Notes under the pieces: model-generated | Database searches by the model: none | The model's input: only the letters and a program-made list of their open reading frames with translations | Told to the model about the DNA's origin: nothing | From: Spirochaetaceae bacterium bin103 | Lineage (GTDB): Bacteria > Spirochaetota > Spirochaetia > SZUA-6 > Bin103 | Assembly (NCBI GenBank): GCA_002238925.1 | Contig: MPNH01000045.1 | Location: forward strand, 1 to 49,266 | Reading direction: 5' to 3' | DNA length: 49,266 bases | Part shown: in pieces, positions 1 to 7,068 of the stretch | Layout of the letters: each line of letters starts with the position of its first letter | Position numbering within the stretch: the stretch's first letter is position 1 | Made by a program: the position numbers and the translations under genes

Positions 1-248
1 TCAGCAGGTGACCGACTTGCCCTCGGAGCCGAACACGGCCATGCGCTGCTCGGTGCTGATGCGGACCGCGCCGGCCGGGACATAATGGAACTGCAGCGCG
101 CGGCGGCCCTCGGTGCCGGTGTTGGTGGGCGTGCCGTGGTGCATCAGGCTGGAGAACAGCAAGCAGCCGCCCGGCTCCAGCGGCACCGCCAGGGCGCCGC
201 GGGTGTTCACGTGGGTGTCGCAGATCTGCCAGTCGCGGCGCGGCGTCG
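1..248 (-). pseudogene. C-terminal remnant of a phytanoyl-CoA dioxygenase
   Basis: The minus-strand frame ending with TGA at 1-3 encodes about 80 residues typical of the end of a PhyH-family Fe(II)/2-oxoglutarate oxygenase. Visible are PGGCLLFSSLMHHGTPTN, with the distal iron-ligand histidine, and RRALQFHYVPA, with the 2-oxoglutarate-binding arginine. The frame stays open upstream to 534, but there it runs through the coding region of the neighbouring dioxygenase in another frame and does not look like protein. The N-terminal half of the fold and the first metal ligands are therefore absent. The fragment starts directly after the stop codon of the upstream dioxygenase, as if a tandem paralogue had lost its 5' part. 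It is probably non-functional; an assembly join is the alternative. Confidence 0.6.
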
Positions 249-1121
249 TCACTCGCCGAAACGGCTGGTGTTGGCCTCGTCGTGGTACCGGTTGACATGG
301 GGAACCTCCCGCATCCCGTGCCACACGCCGCGGAACAGCGTGCGCCGCATCGGGGGCAGGGCGGCGATCACCTCCGGCGGCGGACACCCCTTGCCCCACT
401 TCGCGTTCACTGTATTGTAGCAGGTGAACAGGCTCAGGCGGTCGCGTTCCGCGTTGGTCCACCTGGTGCCGGTGTGGCACAGCGCCTCGGTAAAGATAAC
501 CGCGGACCCAGGTGGACAGGAATAGGTTTCCCAAAGCGTACTGTCGCGCCCGGACAGCGACTCGGGACGCCTGAACGCGCTCTTGTGGCTGCCCGAGAGG
601 AACATCGTCCCGCCATCGCCCTCAGCCACCTCGTTCAGCTCCCACACCACCCGCACCAAGCCCGCGTGGATGCGCCCGGGGTGCATCTGGTACAGGTGCG
701 AGTTGCCGCTGAAGTTGAACAGGCCGCCGCCCCCGTGTGGACGGAAGTTGTCGTGTCCCGCCTGCCGGTGGCTGGTGTAGGTGTGGTCGAAGCGAAACCC
801 GTAGCACTCCTCGGTCGCCAGCGGCTGATGGGAGATGATCTCGTTCAGGACGCCCACCACGGCCGGGGCGTCGAGCAGCACCTGCGATGGGCCGCCGTGA
901 TTGTCGCGTTCCTCCGGAGCCAGCGTCTCGCGCTCGTACAGAAAGCGCATCTGGTGGGCGCGAATCGGTTGCAGCTGTTGCTCGTCGAGCAGACCGGGAA
1001 GGGTAATCCAACCCTTCAGGTCGAATTGGTACTTCTGCTCGTCGCTCATCGGCACCGCCGGCAGGCCGTCGGCGTTGACCGCCGGAAGCAGCCGGGTTCG
1101 CCGGGTTGCGGTTGCCGCCAT
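249..1121 (-). CDS. phytanoyl-CoA dioxygenase family protein
   Basis: A 290-residue cytoplasmic protein of the PhyH family (non-haem iron, 2-oxoglutarate-dependent hydroxylases); substrate unknown. The N-terminus has the usual opening (MSDEQKYQFDLKGWITLPGLL). The core has GDGGTMFLSGSHKSAF and the late segment PPGSAVIFTEALCHTGTRW, which holds the distal histidine, followed by RDRLSLF with the co-substrate arginine. A clean HxD is not obvious; a PHGGGG segment lies where the first ligand could be. I chose the ATG at 1121; a second ATG at 1049, right at the conserved opening, is equally plausible. Its stop is followed at once by the remnant of a second PhyH gene. The family call is firm, the reaction is not. 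Confidence 0.85.
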   Translation of the reverse strand: MAATATRRTRLLPAVNADGLPAVPMSDEQKYQFDLKGWITLPGLLDEQQLQPIRAHQMRFLYERETLAPEERDNHGGPSQVLLDAPAVVGVLNEIISHQPLATEECYGFRFDHTYTSHRQAGHDNFRPHGGGGLFNFSGNSHLYQMHPGRIHAGLVRVVWELNEVAEGDGGTMFLSGSHKSAFRRPESLSGRDSTLWETYSCPPGSAVIFTEALCHTGTRWTNAERDRLSLFTCYNTVNAKWGKGCPPPEVIAALPPMRRTLFRGVWHGMREVPHVNRYHDEANTSRFGE

Positions 1122-1176
1122 CACACAGACCCGGCGCCTGCGCCTGCTGTGCTCGAATGGTTGCGTGAAGCTCCTG

Positions 1177-1533
1177 TCATTGCGCTTCTCCCCTACGCGG
1201 TAGACCGGCTTCAGCCGGACGGGCTCGCGAGTGAATGCGGCCCATCCAGTCGGCACCGCCGTAAGTGACCGCCTGAATGACCACCTCCGCGGCCGCGTCG
1301 TCGACCGTGAATGCGATCACGGCTCGCCTCGCCGCGGGGATGGCCCGCAATCCGGGCGCGATGTCGTCTCGCACAGATCCTCTGTGTGGCACGTGAGCGA
1401 GATTCGTGATGGTCTGCTCGATCTCCGTAAGCTTGCGACGAGCGATTTCATCGCCGGCGTGATCCATGATCCAGTAGGCGATCGAATCGAGATCCCGTTC
1501 TACCAGCGGGTGGTAGCGGATTCGGTAGATCAC
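1177..1533 (-). CDS. parE: RelE/ParE-family toxin
   Basis: A 118-residue protein beginning MIYRIRYHPLVERDLDSIAYWI, the standard opening of ParE/RelE-superfamily toxins, followed by the long helical hairpin and a basic strand region (GLRAIPAARRAVIAFTVDD). The family usually has about 95-100 residues, so the last 20 or so (RARPAEAGLPRRGEAQ) look like a non-conserved tail. It starts with GTG, overlapping the antitoxin stop as GTGA (1530-1533), so the two genes are translationally coupled with the antitoxin first. ParE toxins poison gyrase and RelE toxins cleave mRNA; the sequence does not tell which applies here. Confidence 0.85.
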   Translation of the reverse strand: MIYRIRYHPLVERDLDSIAYWIMDHAGDEIARRKLTEIEQTITNLAHVPHRGSVRDDIAPGLRAIPAARRAVIAFTVDDAAAEVVIQAVTYGGADWMGRIHSRARPAEAGLPRRGEAQ

Positions 1534-1799
1534 TGCTTGCGAGAAGCACCAATTCTTGCACGCGCGGAAGCAAATGCCCGTTCCTGGTCCACGTAGTCCG
1601 ACCGCGGCGTGTGGACGCGCTCACGGATCTCGTCGGCAAGCGCTGACAGGGCCACTTCCCGCTCCGCCTCGTCCTGGATCATCTGCTCGACGGCGGCGGC
1701 GACCACCGCGCTCTGGGTTGCGAAGATGCCGTCTCGCACCTTGGCCAACAGGAACCCATGGTGACGCTCGGTAAAACTCAGCGTCGTCTTTACGGACAT
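1530..1799 (-). CDS. parD: ParD-like ribbon-helix-helix antitoxin
   Basis: An 89-residue protein starting MSVKTTLSFTERHHGFLLAKV, a ribbon-helix-helix (CopG/ParD) DNA-binding opening. A charged C-terminal half (DEAEREVALSALADEIRERV) would wrap the toxin. Three ATGs lie close together; the one at 1799 is favoured because a strong Shine-Dalgarno GGAGGT sits six bases before it, while the ATG at 1805 abuts that site. It is the first gene of a two-gene operon with the ParE-like toxin. The promoter just upstream overlaps a perfect palindrome, as expected for autorepression by the antitoxin or the complex. Confidence 0.85.
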   Translation of the reverse strand: MSVKTTLSFTERHHGFLLAKVRDGIFATQSAVVAAAVEQMIQDEAEREVALSALADEIRERVHTPRSDYVDQERAFASARARIGASRKQ

Positions 1800-1815
1800 C
1801 AGCATACCTCCCACG

Positions 1816-1832
1816 GTATGATCAAATCATAC
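1816..1832. promoter_or_regulatory. palindromic operator of the parDE operon
   Basis: Perfect inverted repeat GTATGAT-CAA-ATCATAC, with 7-bp arms and a 3-bp spacer, lying between the parD Shine-Dalgarno and the promoter -35. It contains the -10 hexamer, so a bound ribbon-helix-helix antitoxin would block RNA polymerase. The symmetry is read directly; the binding partner is inferred from position. Confidence 0.7.
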
Positions 1833-1855
1833 CCCTGCCCGACTCGCGCCGTCAA
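1826..1855 (-). promoter_or_regulatory. sigma-70-type promoter of parDE
   Basis: Reading the minus strand, TTGACG (1850-1855) is followed after 18 bases by TATGAT (1826-1831), both close to the sigma-70 consensus. Transcription would start about 1819 and leave a leader of about 20 bases before the parD ATG at 1799. Confidence 0.65.
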
Positions 1856-1893
1856 TCGGGGCCGGCCAGCGCCGCCAGTGCCGTCAGGGTCGC

Positions 1894-3261
1894 TCAAAGT
1901 TGGGCTGCCGCCAGCCCGGGCAGGCGGCCCATGCGCTCGGCCACCTTGGTCAGGGAGGATTCGTACAGGCCGGCGACGGTGGTGCGTATCTCGTCGTTGA
2001 ACGGCGCCAGCCAGCGCGCCTCCGGCGGCCGTCCGTGCAGTATGCCGAGCAGCGAGCCGGCCGTGGCGCCGTAGCTGTCGGTGTCGTTGCCCTGGCTCAC
2101 CTGCATGCAGATGCCATCCTCGACGCCCGCGGCGAAGCGCAGCGTGTTGATGAGGGTGCCGGTCTCCTGGTAGATCTGGCAGTGGCCGTAGCAGCCGTAG
2201 CGGTCGTGGATGCGCCGGTAGCCGTCCTGACAGTCGCTCGCCGCCGCCACCTGCTCCAGGCAGTCGCCGACCCGCTCACGGAAGCGACTGTTGTGCGGCA
2301 CGCAGCGCAGCGCCATTCGGCACAGCTCCAGCGGATCGTCGATCACGAACGCGCCGGCGATGGCGGCGGCGGTGAACATGGTGGCGTACACGCCGGTGGC
2401 GCGGTGGGTCCAGCCAGCGTCTCGCCAGGCCAGGGTGGCGGCCAGGCGGGGGCGTCCGGCGCACGCGTAGCCGTATGCGTCGGCGCGGATCTGCGCGCCG
2501 CACAGTTCGTCGCCCGGGTTCCAACTCGCCACCAGCTCGGCCAGCACCGGCTCCGGGTCGTCGCCGATCCCGGCCAGCCCGCGCCCGGCGTGCAGTCGCG
2601 CCGCGATGCCCACCGCCGAGGCACGGGTCAGCAGCATCCGCTCGGGGCCGAACGTGTAGGCGAGCGGCAGGTTGGCCATCCACATCTGCATCACGTCGGC
2701 GCGCGTGAAGTCGATGCCGTGCTGCTCCAGGATCAGCATGCCGAGCACCGTGTAGTTGATGTCGTCGTCGCGCGCCACGAACCGGATGCGCTCCCGCACC
2801 GACTCCGGCCAGCTCCGGTGGCGGTCGCCGAGCGCATCCAGCATCGCCTCGGTCAGGTAATCGCGAATCGGCCACTCACCGGATGCCTCGGCGGCGGCGC
2901 GCAGCTTCGCCATGGTGGTGCGCACCTCCACCGGCTTGCCGAGCACGCAGCCGCACACCGAGCCGAGAAAGCCCGCCTCGGCGCGCCGCCGTGCGTCGTC
3001 CAGGTCGACCGCCCGCACCGGGTCGGCGGGCAGATCCGGGCACTCGGCCCAGATCGCGTCCAGCTCCTCCGGCTCCACGTAGGGCCAGTCGGAGCGGAGC
3101 GGCGCGGCATCGAGCTCGCGGTGCAGGGCGGCGAGCGCGTCGTAGCTTACCGGCGCCGCCGCGATCCGGTCGCGGAACCCCTCCACCTCGTAGCCGCGCT
3201 CGGCGCGGTCCGCGACCACATGCTCCAATACCACTCTCAAGTCTTCGATCCTCGGCAACAT
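1894..3261 (-). CDS. ADP-ribosylglycohydrolase (DraG) family protein
   Basis: A 455-residue protein of the ADP-ribosylglycohydrolase family, whose members remove ADP-ribose from proteins or small molecules using a dinuclear Mg/Mn centre. Visible signatures are GFLGSVCGCVLGKPVE near the start of the catalytic domain, the acidic metal-binding stretch RDDDINYTVLGMLIL, and the late GNDTDSYGATAGSLLGILHG, which supplies the remaining aspartates. About 100 helical residues precede the domain. The ATG at 3261 is preceded by GGGAG at about nine bases; the frame stays open further upstream but would run into the divergent gene's start. It is transcribed away from the RraA-like gene across about 58 bp. 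Related genes in catabolic loci may act on nucleosides or sugars, so a role in protein de-modification is not assured. Confidence 0.85.
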   Translation of the reverse strand: MLPRIEDLRVVLEHVVADRAERGYEVEGFRDRIAAAPVSYDALAALHRELDAAPLRSDWPYVEPEELDAIWAECPDLPADPVRAVDLDDARRRAEAGFLGSVCGCVLGKPVEVRTTMAKLRAAAEASGEWPIRDYLTEAMLDALGDRHRSWPESVRERIRFVARDDDINYTVLGMLILEQHGIDFTRADVMQMWMANLPLAYTFGPERMLLTRASAVGIAARLHAGRGLAGIGDDPEPVLAELVASWNPGDELCGAQIRADAYGYACAGRPRLAATLAWRDAGWTHRATGVYATMFTAAAIAGAFVIDDPLELCRMALRCVPHNSRFRERVGDCLEQVAAASDCQDGYRRIHDRYGCYGHCQIYQETGTLINTLRFAAGVEDGICMQVSQGNDTDSYGATAGSLLGILHGRPPEARWLAPFNDEIRTTVAGLYESSLTKVAERMGRLPGLAAAQL

Positions 3262-3319
3262 CGATTGGTTCTCCCATGGCCGGGTTGGCCAGCGTGCGTT
3301 TGTCGGCCATGCTACCGGC

Positions 3320-4012
3320 ATGCTTACTCCGCAGCAATTCGCCGCCTTGAAAGAAATCGACACGCCCACCATCTGCAACGCCATCGAGCCGTTCGAGGTG
3401 CGGCGCGACTCGGAGGGATTCATGGGCTGGAACATCCGCTGCCAGTTTCCGGACCTCGGCGTGATGCTCGGCTACGCGGTCACCGCCACGGTCGATTCGA
3501 TGACCCCGTCGCGGGAGCTGAGCCGGGCGCCGATGCTGCGCCTGTGGGAGGCGGTGGCGGCGGCGCCCAAGCCCGCGGTGTTGGTGTTCAAGGACATTTC
3601 GCCGCGCAACTCGCACGCCTGCCATTGCGGCGACGTGATGGCCAACACCGCCCACGCGCTCGGCGCGATCGGCCTGGTCACCGACGGGGGCATCCGCGAC
3701 CTGGACGGCGTGCGCGACCTGGGCTTTCAGTACTTCGCACCGGGCATGACGCCGGCGCACGGCCGCTTCCAGGTGGTAGACGTGAACGTGCCCGTGGTGG
3801 TGAGCGAGGTGGAGGTGGCGCCGGGCGACCTGATCCACGGCGACGCCAACGGCGTGGTGAACATTCCTCTGCAGATCGCCGCCGACCTGCCGCGCGCGGC
3901 GGCCGAGGTGGCGGCCCGAGAGCAGGAAATGATCGACTTCGTGCGCGGCCCCGATTTCTCGCTCGCCGGCCTGCGCGAACGATTCGGCCTTGCGGAGGGT
4001 ACGGTCGAGTGA
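3320..4012 (+). CDS. RraA-like (HMG/CHA-type) aldolase family protein
   Basis: A 230-residue member of the RraA / 4-hydroxy-4-methyl-2-oxoglutarate aldolase fold. The signature loop is clear: GDVMANTAHALGAIGLVTDGGIRDL, here broken as GDVMANTAHALGAIG then LVTDGGIRDL, with the aspartate and arginine that bind Mg2+ and pyruvate enolate. LTPQQFAALKEIDTPTICNAI is the usual start. Members cleave C4-branched 2-oxo acids to pyruvate; authentic RraA instead inhibits RNase E. Context argues for metabolism: the gene overlaps by GTGA with a TauD-like oxygenase that could make its substrate. The start is the ATG at 3320. Confidence 0.85.
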   Translation: MLTPQQFAALKEIDTPTICNAIEPFEVRRDSEGFMGWNIRCQFPDLGVMLGYAVTATVDSMTPSRELSRAPMLRLWEAVAAAPKPAVLVFKDISPRNSHACHCGDVMANTAHALGAIGLVTDGGIRDLDGVRDLGFQYFAPGMTPAHGRFQVVDVNVPVVVSEVEVAPGDLIHGDANGVVNIPLQIAADLPRAAAEVAAREQEMIDFVRGPDFSLAGLRERFGLAEGTVE

Positions 4013-5100
4013 CTCCGTCGCTGGAGCCGGTGCGCGACCCGAGCGCCTGGACCGCCGCCGATCTGGCGCGCGACCGGTCGTGGGATTACGAGTTCTCGGC
4101 GCGCGGGCAACGTGAACTGGAAGATGCCCTCCGGTTGGTGCAGGAGCATGGTCTTGCGCTTGCCGAGATCACTCGGGAGGCGTTCCCGCTGCCTTCGTTG
4201 CAGGAAATGCTCGGTGACGTACAGCACCAGTTGCGCGCCGGCAGGGGCTTTGCGCTGCTGCGCGGCGTGCCGGTGGACGGGCACTCGCTCGACGACCTGG
4301 AGAAGCTGTACTGGGGCCTGGGCACGTACCTCGGTACCGCGGTCACCCAGAACAGCGAGGCGGGGCTGATCCACTACGTCACCGACGGCAAGCTGCGTCC
4401 GCGGCAGGGCACGCGCGGGGTCGGCAACCCCGGCAAGGTGGAACCGCACGTCGACTTGGCGGACTGCGTCGGGCTGTTCTGCATCCGCCAGGCCCCGGAC
4501 GATCCGCCCAGCCTGGCGGCCAGTTCGATGACCGTCTACAACGAAATCCTGCGCCGGCATCCCGACTGGCTGCCGCGCCTGTACGAGGGATACTCCTGGA
4601 CCCGGATGGAAGAGGAGGCGCCGAACGAGTCGCCGGTGTCCGGCTACCGGGTGCCGGTGTTCAGTGCCGCTGACGGGACGGTGACCTGCCGCTTCAACGC
4701 CGGCTGGATCAGAAAGGGCGCCGAGCGCGCCGGCACGCCGCTCACCGAGGAAGACCTGGAGATGTTTGAATTCATCCGCGCCACGGCGACCGGGCATGCG
4801 TTCTCGTTTCCTCTCCATGCCGGCGAGATTGCGTGGATGAACAACTACACCGTGTTCCACGGCCGCGCCGCCCACGAACCGGTTGCCGACGAGCAGCGCA
4901 AGCGCCTGCTGCTGCGGCTGTGGCTCGACCTGCCGGACGTGCGCCCGTTCGCTGACGAAGGCCGCGTGCGCTACGGCGTGATCCGCCACGGCAAGCTGGG
5001 CTGGACCGCCGCCGACCTGCTCGCCGGCAACCACCGCAACCCCCACCGCCGCCGCCCGGACGGCGTCCCCGTTGTGGCAGGGCCTGCCACTCGGTCGTAG
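4009..5100 (+). CDS. TauD/TfdA-family 2-oxoglutarate dioxygenase
   Basis: A 363-residue member of the TauD/TfdA (Fe(II)/2-oxoglutarate) superfamily. The facial triad is visible as EPHVDLADCVGLFC (HxD, with H and D two apart) and the distal histidine in MNNYTVFHGRAAHEP; the arginine in KRLLLRLWLD would bind the co-substrate. The N-terminal RAGRGFALLRGVPVDGHSL is typical of the group. The start is a GTG at 4009 overlapping the upstream stop, with GGAGGG about nine bases before it. The coupling points to one short pathway in which the oxygenase and the RraA-like aldolase act successively. The substrate is not deducible. Confidence 0.85.
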   Translation: MTPSLEPVRDPSAWTAADLARDRSWDYEFSARGQRELEDALRLVQEHGLALAEITREAFPLPSLQEMLGDVQHQLRAGRGFALLRGVPVDGHSLDDLEKLYWGLGTYLGTAVTQNSEAGLIHYVTDGKLRPRQGTRGVGNPGKVEPHVDLADCVGLFCIRQAPDDPPSLAASSMTVYNEILRRHPDWLPRLYEGYSWTRMEEEAPNESPVSGYRVPVFSAADGTVTCRFNAGWIRKGAERAGTPLTEEDLEMFEFIRATATGHAFSFPLHAGEIAWMNNYTVFHGRAAHEPVADEQRKRLLLRLWLDLPDVRPFADEGRVRYGVIRHGKLGWTAADLLAGNHRNPHRRRPDGVPVVAGPATRS

Positions 5101-5223
5101 GAACGTCGTAGACCGGTACAACCCCGGCGACTACTCGATCGACTGGCTACGAGAAGATCAACGCCGGCGGCCCGCAAGCCGGTCCTCAAGGCCTATCGGG
5201 TGCGCGAGGAGAACCTGGAGTAG
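5101..5223 (+). other. protein-like stretch in shifting frames (possible gene remnant)
   Basis: Just after the TauD-like gene, three short plus-strand pieces read like genuine protein but lie in different frames. These are VVDRYNPGDYSIDWLRE (from about 5107), YEKINAGG (about 5149), and RKPVLKAYRVREENLE followed by TAG ending at 5223. This looks like the decayed 3' end of an unidentified gene. The last part overlaps the extreme C-terminal codons assigned to recD on the other strand, which are themselves not conserved. Confidence 0.25.
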
Positions 5224-7068
5224 CCGCCGCCAGCCGCTCCGACAGCCCGGAGGAGCGTGACGTCGAGCGCTGCACGGTAGTGCGCACGGCATTGGCGTCG
5301 GTGAGCACGGTCACCTTGCGCCGCGCCCGGGTCACCGCCGTGTAGAACAGCTCGCGGGTGCATACGCGCGATTTCGGGTCGCCGGGGATGAACACCACCT
5401 CGTCGTATTCGGAGCCCTGCGCGCGATGCACGGTGAGGGCGAAGAAGCTGTCGTGCTCCGGCAGCCGCGACGGCGCCACCAGAAACCGCCCGCCGCCGCC
5501 GCCCAGGTCCGGGAACCACACCTGGCGGTGCTCCCCTTCGCCCGCCACCACCACGCCCGTGTCGCCGTTGGAGAGGCCGGTCTGACGGTCGTTGCGAGTC
5601 ACGATGATCGGCCTGCCGATGTAGAACTCCTCGCGGTCCAGCACGCCACGGGCGCGCAGGGCTCGTTCGACGAGGCGGTTGAAGCGGCCGACGCCGAACG
5701 GTCCGCGCCGATGGGCGCACAGGACGCGCCGTGCCGGGAAGGCGGACGCCGTTTCCGCCGCGCGCAGCGCGCCGATGTGTTGGTGCCATTCGTTCGCGCA
5801 GGCCGCGGCACATTGTTCGAAGTCGGCTGCACTCGACAGCGGCTGCCGTTCGGTCTGCCCCTCGCCGGGGTCGTCGAGGGTGGCCAGCGCCGCGTCGGCA
5901 TCGCCGTGCACGACCGCCGCAGCCAGGAGCCCGATACCCCGGTCTGGTGCGAAACGGTGGCTCTCGGTCAGGCGTACGACGCACGACGCCAGCGGCGAGC
6001 CGCGCCCGGCGGCGCACAGGTCGCTGAATACGGAGCCGGGCTCCACCGAAGAGAGCTGGTCGGTATCGCCGAGCAGGATGAGCCGGCACGTGGCGGGCAG
6101 TCTGGCGATGAGGCGGTTCATCAACGGCAGGTCCACCATCGAGCACTCATCCACCAGCAGCGCATCCAGGCGCAGATCGGGCCTGGTCAGCAGCCGGTGG
6201 ATGGTGCCGGCCGCCGGTATGAAGCCGGCGAGCGCCGGCACCCGGGAGCGCAGACCGCGTTGGTCGAGTTGCGTGGCGACCGCTTCCTGCAGCCGCGCCG
6301 CCGCCTTGCCGGTTGGCGTTACCAGCCCGATGCGGTGCGGCCTGGCAGTGCCGAGATCCGCGAGCAGCGCGATCAGCCCCGCCGCGAGCGTGGTCTTTCC
6401 GGTACCGGGTCCGCCGCTGACGATGCACAGCCGCCGCTCGCCGCGGCGCGCGCCCCGGCCGCGGGCTTGGTCTTTCGGGTACCGGGTCCGCCGGTGCCGA
6501 TGCCCAGCCGCCGCTCGACGGCGGCTCTGGCGGCGGCCACGGTCGCCGGATGCGCGGCGGCGCCGAACACGCGGGCCAGTGCATCGCCGAGGTCGCAAGG
6601 AGTCAGGTCCGCGGCCCGGGCGCGCATGCGCGTGGCGAGCCCCGATTCGGCTTCGAACAAGCGGTGCAGATAGAGGCGGTCATGGTCCAGCACCAACGGA
6701 GATGGTCGGCGGTCGGGGTCTGCGCCCCGCGGTAGTTGGCTACCGGTTCCACCGCCGTTCGCGACCACCGGGCTGGCCTCGAGCGCGGCCCGCCAGGCGT
6801 CGCGGGCCGGCAACCGCACCGCGCGCGCGTGCGCCGGCACCTCCTCCTGATCCGAAGCTGGCCGCTCCACGATGTCCGCCAGCGACCTGCCAGCCTCGCT
6901 CAGCGGCAGGCAGGTGTGACCGGCCCGGTGCAGCGCGCTCACCGCCGCCGCCGCCAGCACCACCTCCGGGCCGGCTCCGAGGTCGGCCATCGACCGGGCA
7001 AACAAGCGGTCGATGTCCGCCAGCACGCGTGCTTCGGTCAGCACTTGCAGCGGATCGCCGGCGGTCAC
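5186..7068 (-). pseudogene. recD: recD, exonuclease V alpha subunit, frameshifted
   Basis: RecD is the 5'-3' SF1 helicase of RecBCD. The N-terminal part (GTG at 7068, overlapping the recB stop as GTGA) runs in one frame to about 6390. The rest, from the functional Walker A SGGPGTGKTTLAAGL through LLVDECSMVDLPLMNRLI (Walker B), TESHRFAPDRGIGLL and the late FALTVHRAQGSEYDEVVF and FYTAVTRARRKVTVL motifs, runs in another. Between them a ~50-bp segment around Walker A is present twice, 77 bp apart. The first copy met in translation has lost the loop (GGPGTRKTK), and 77 is not a multiple of three. Removing one repeat unit would restore a single open frame. As written, no full-length RecD is made. 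RecBC alone can retain some recombination activity in other bacteria. Confidence 0.85.
6391..6517. repeat. recD: tandem duplication over the recD Walker A codons
   Basis: Copies at 6391-6440 and 6468-6517 match at 46 of 50 positions with an offset of 77 bp. The four mismatches include the change that turns the P-loop glycine into arginine in the 6468 copy. The offset leaves a remainder of two after division by three, accounting exactly for the frame change in recD. Confidence 0.85.

Noticed and set aside
1900..4008. Long plus-strand open frame opposite the ADP-ribosylglycohydrolase gene
   Set aside because: Composition (His/Arg/Gly/Ala-rich) is that of an antisense shadow in high-GC DNA; only the part from 4009 is a real gene.
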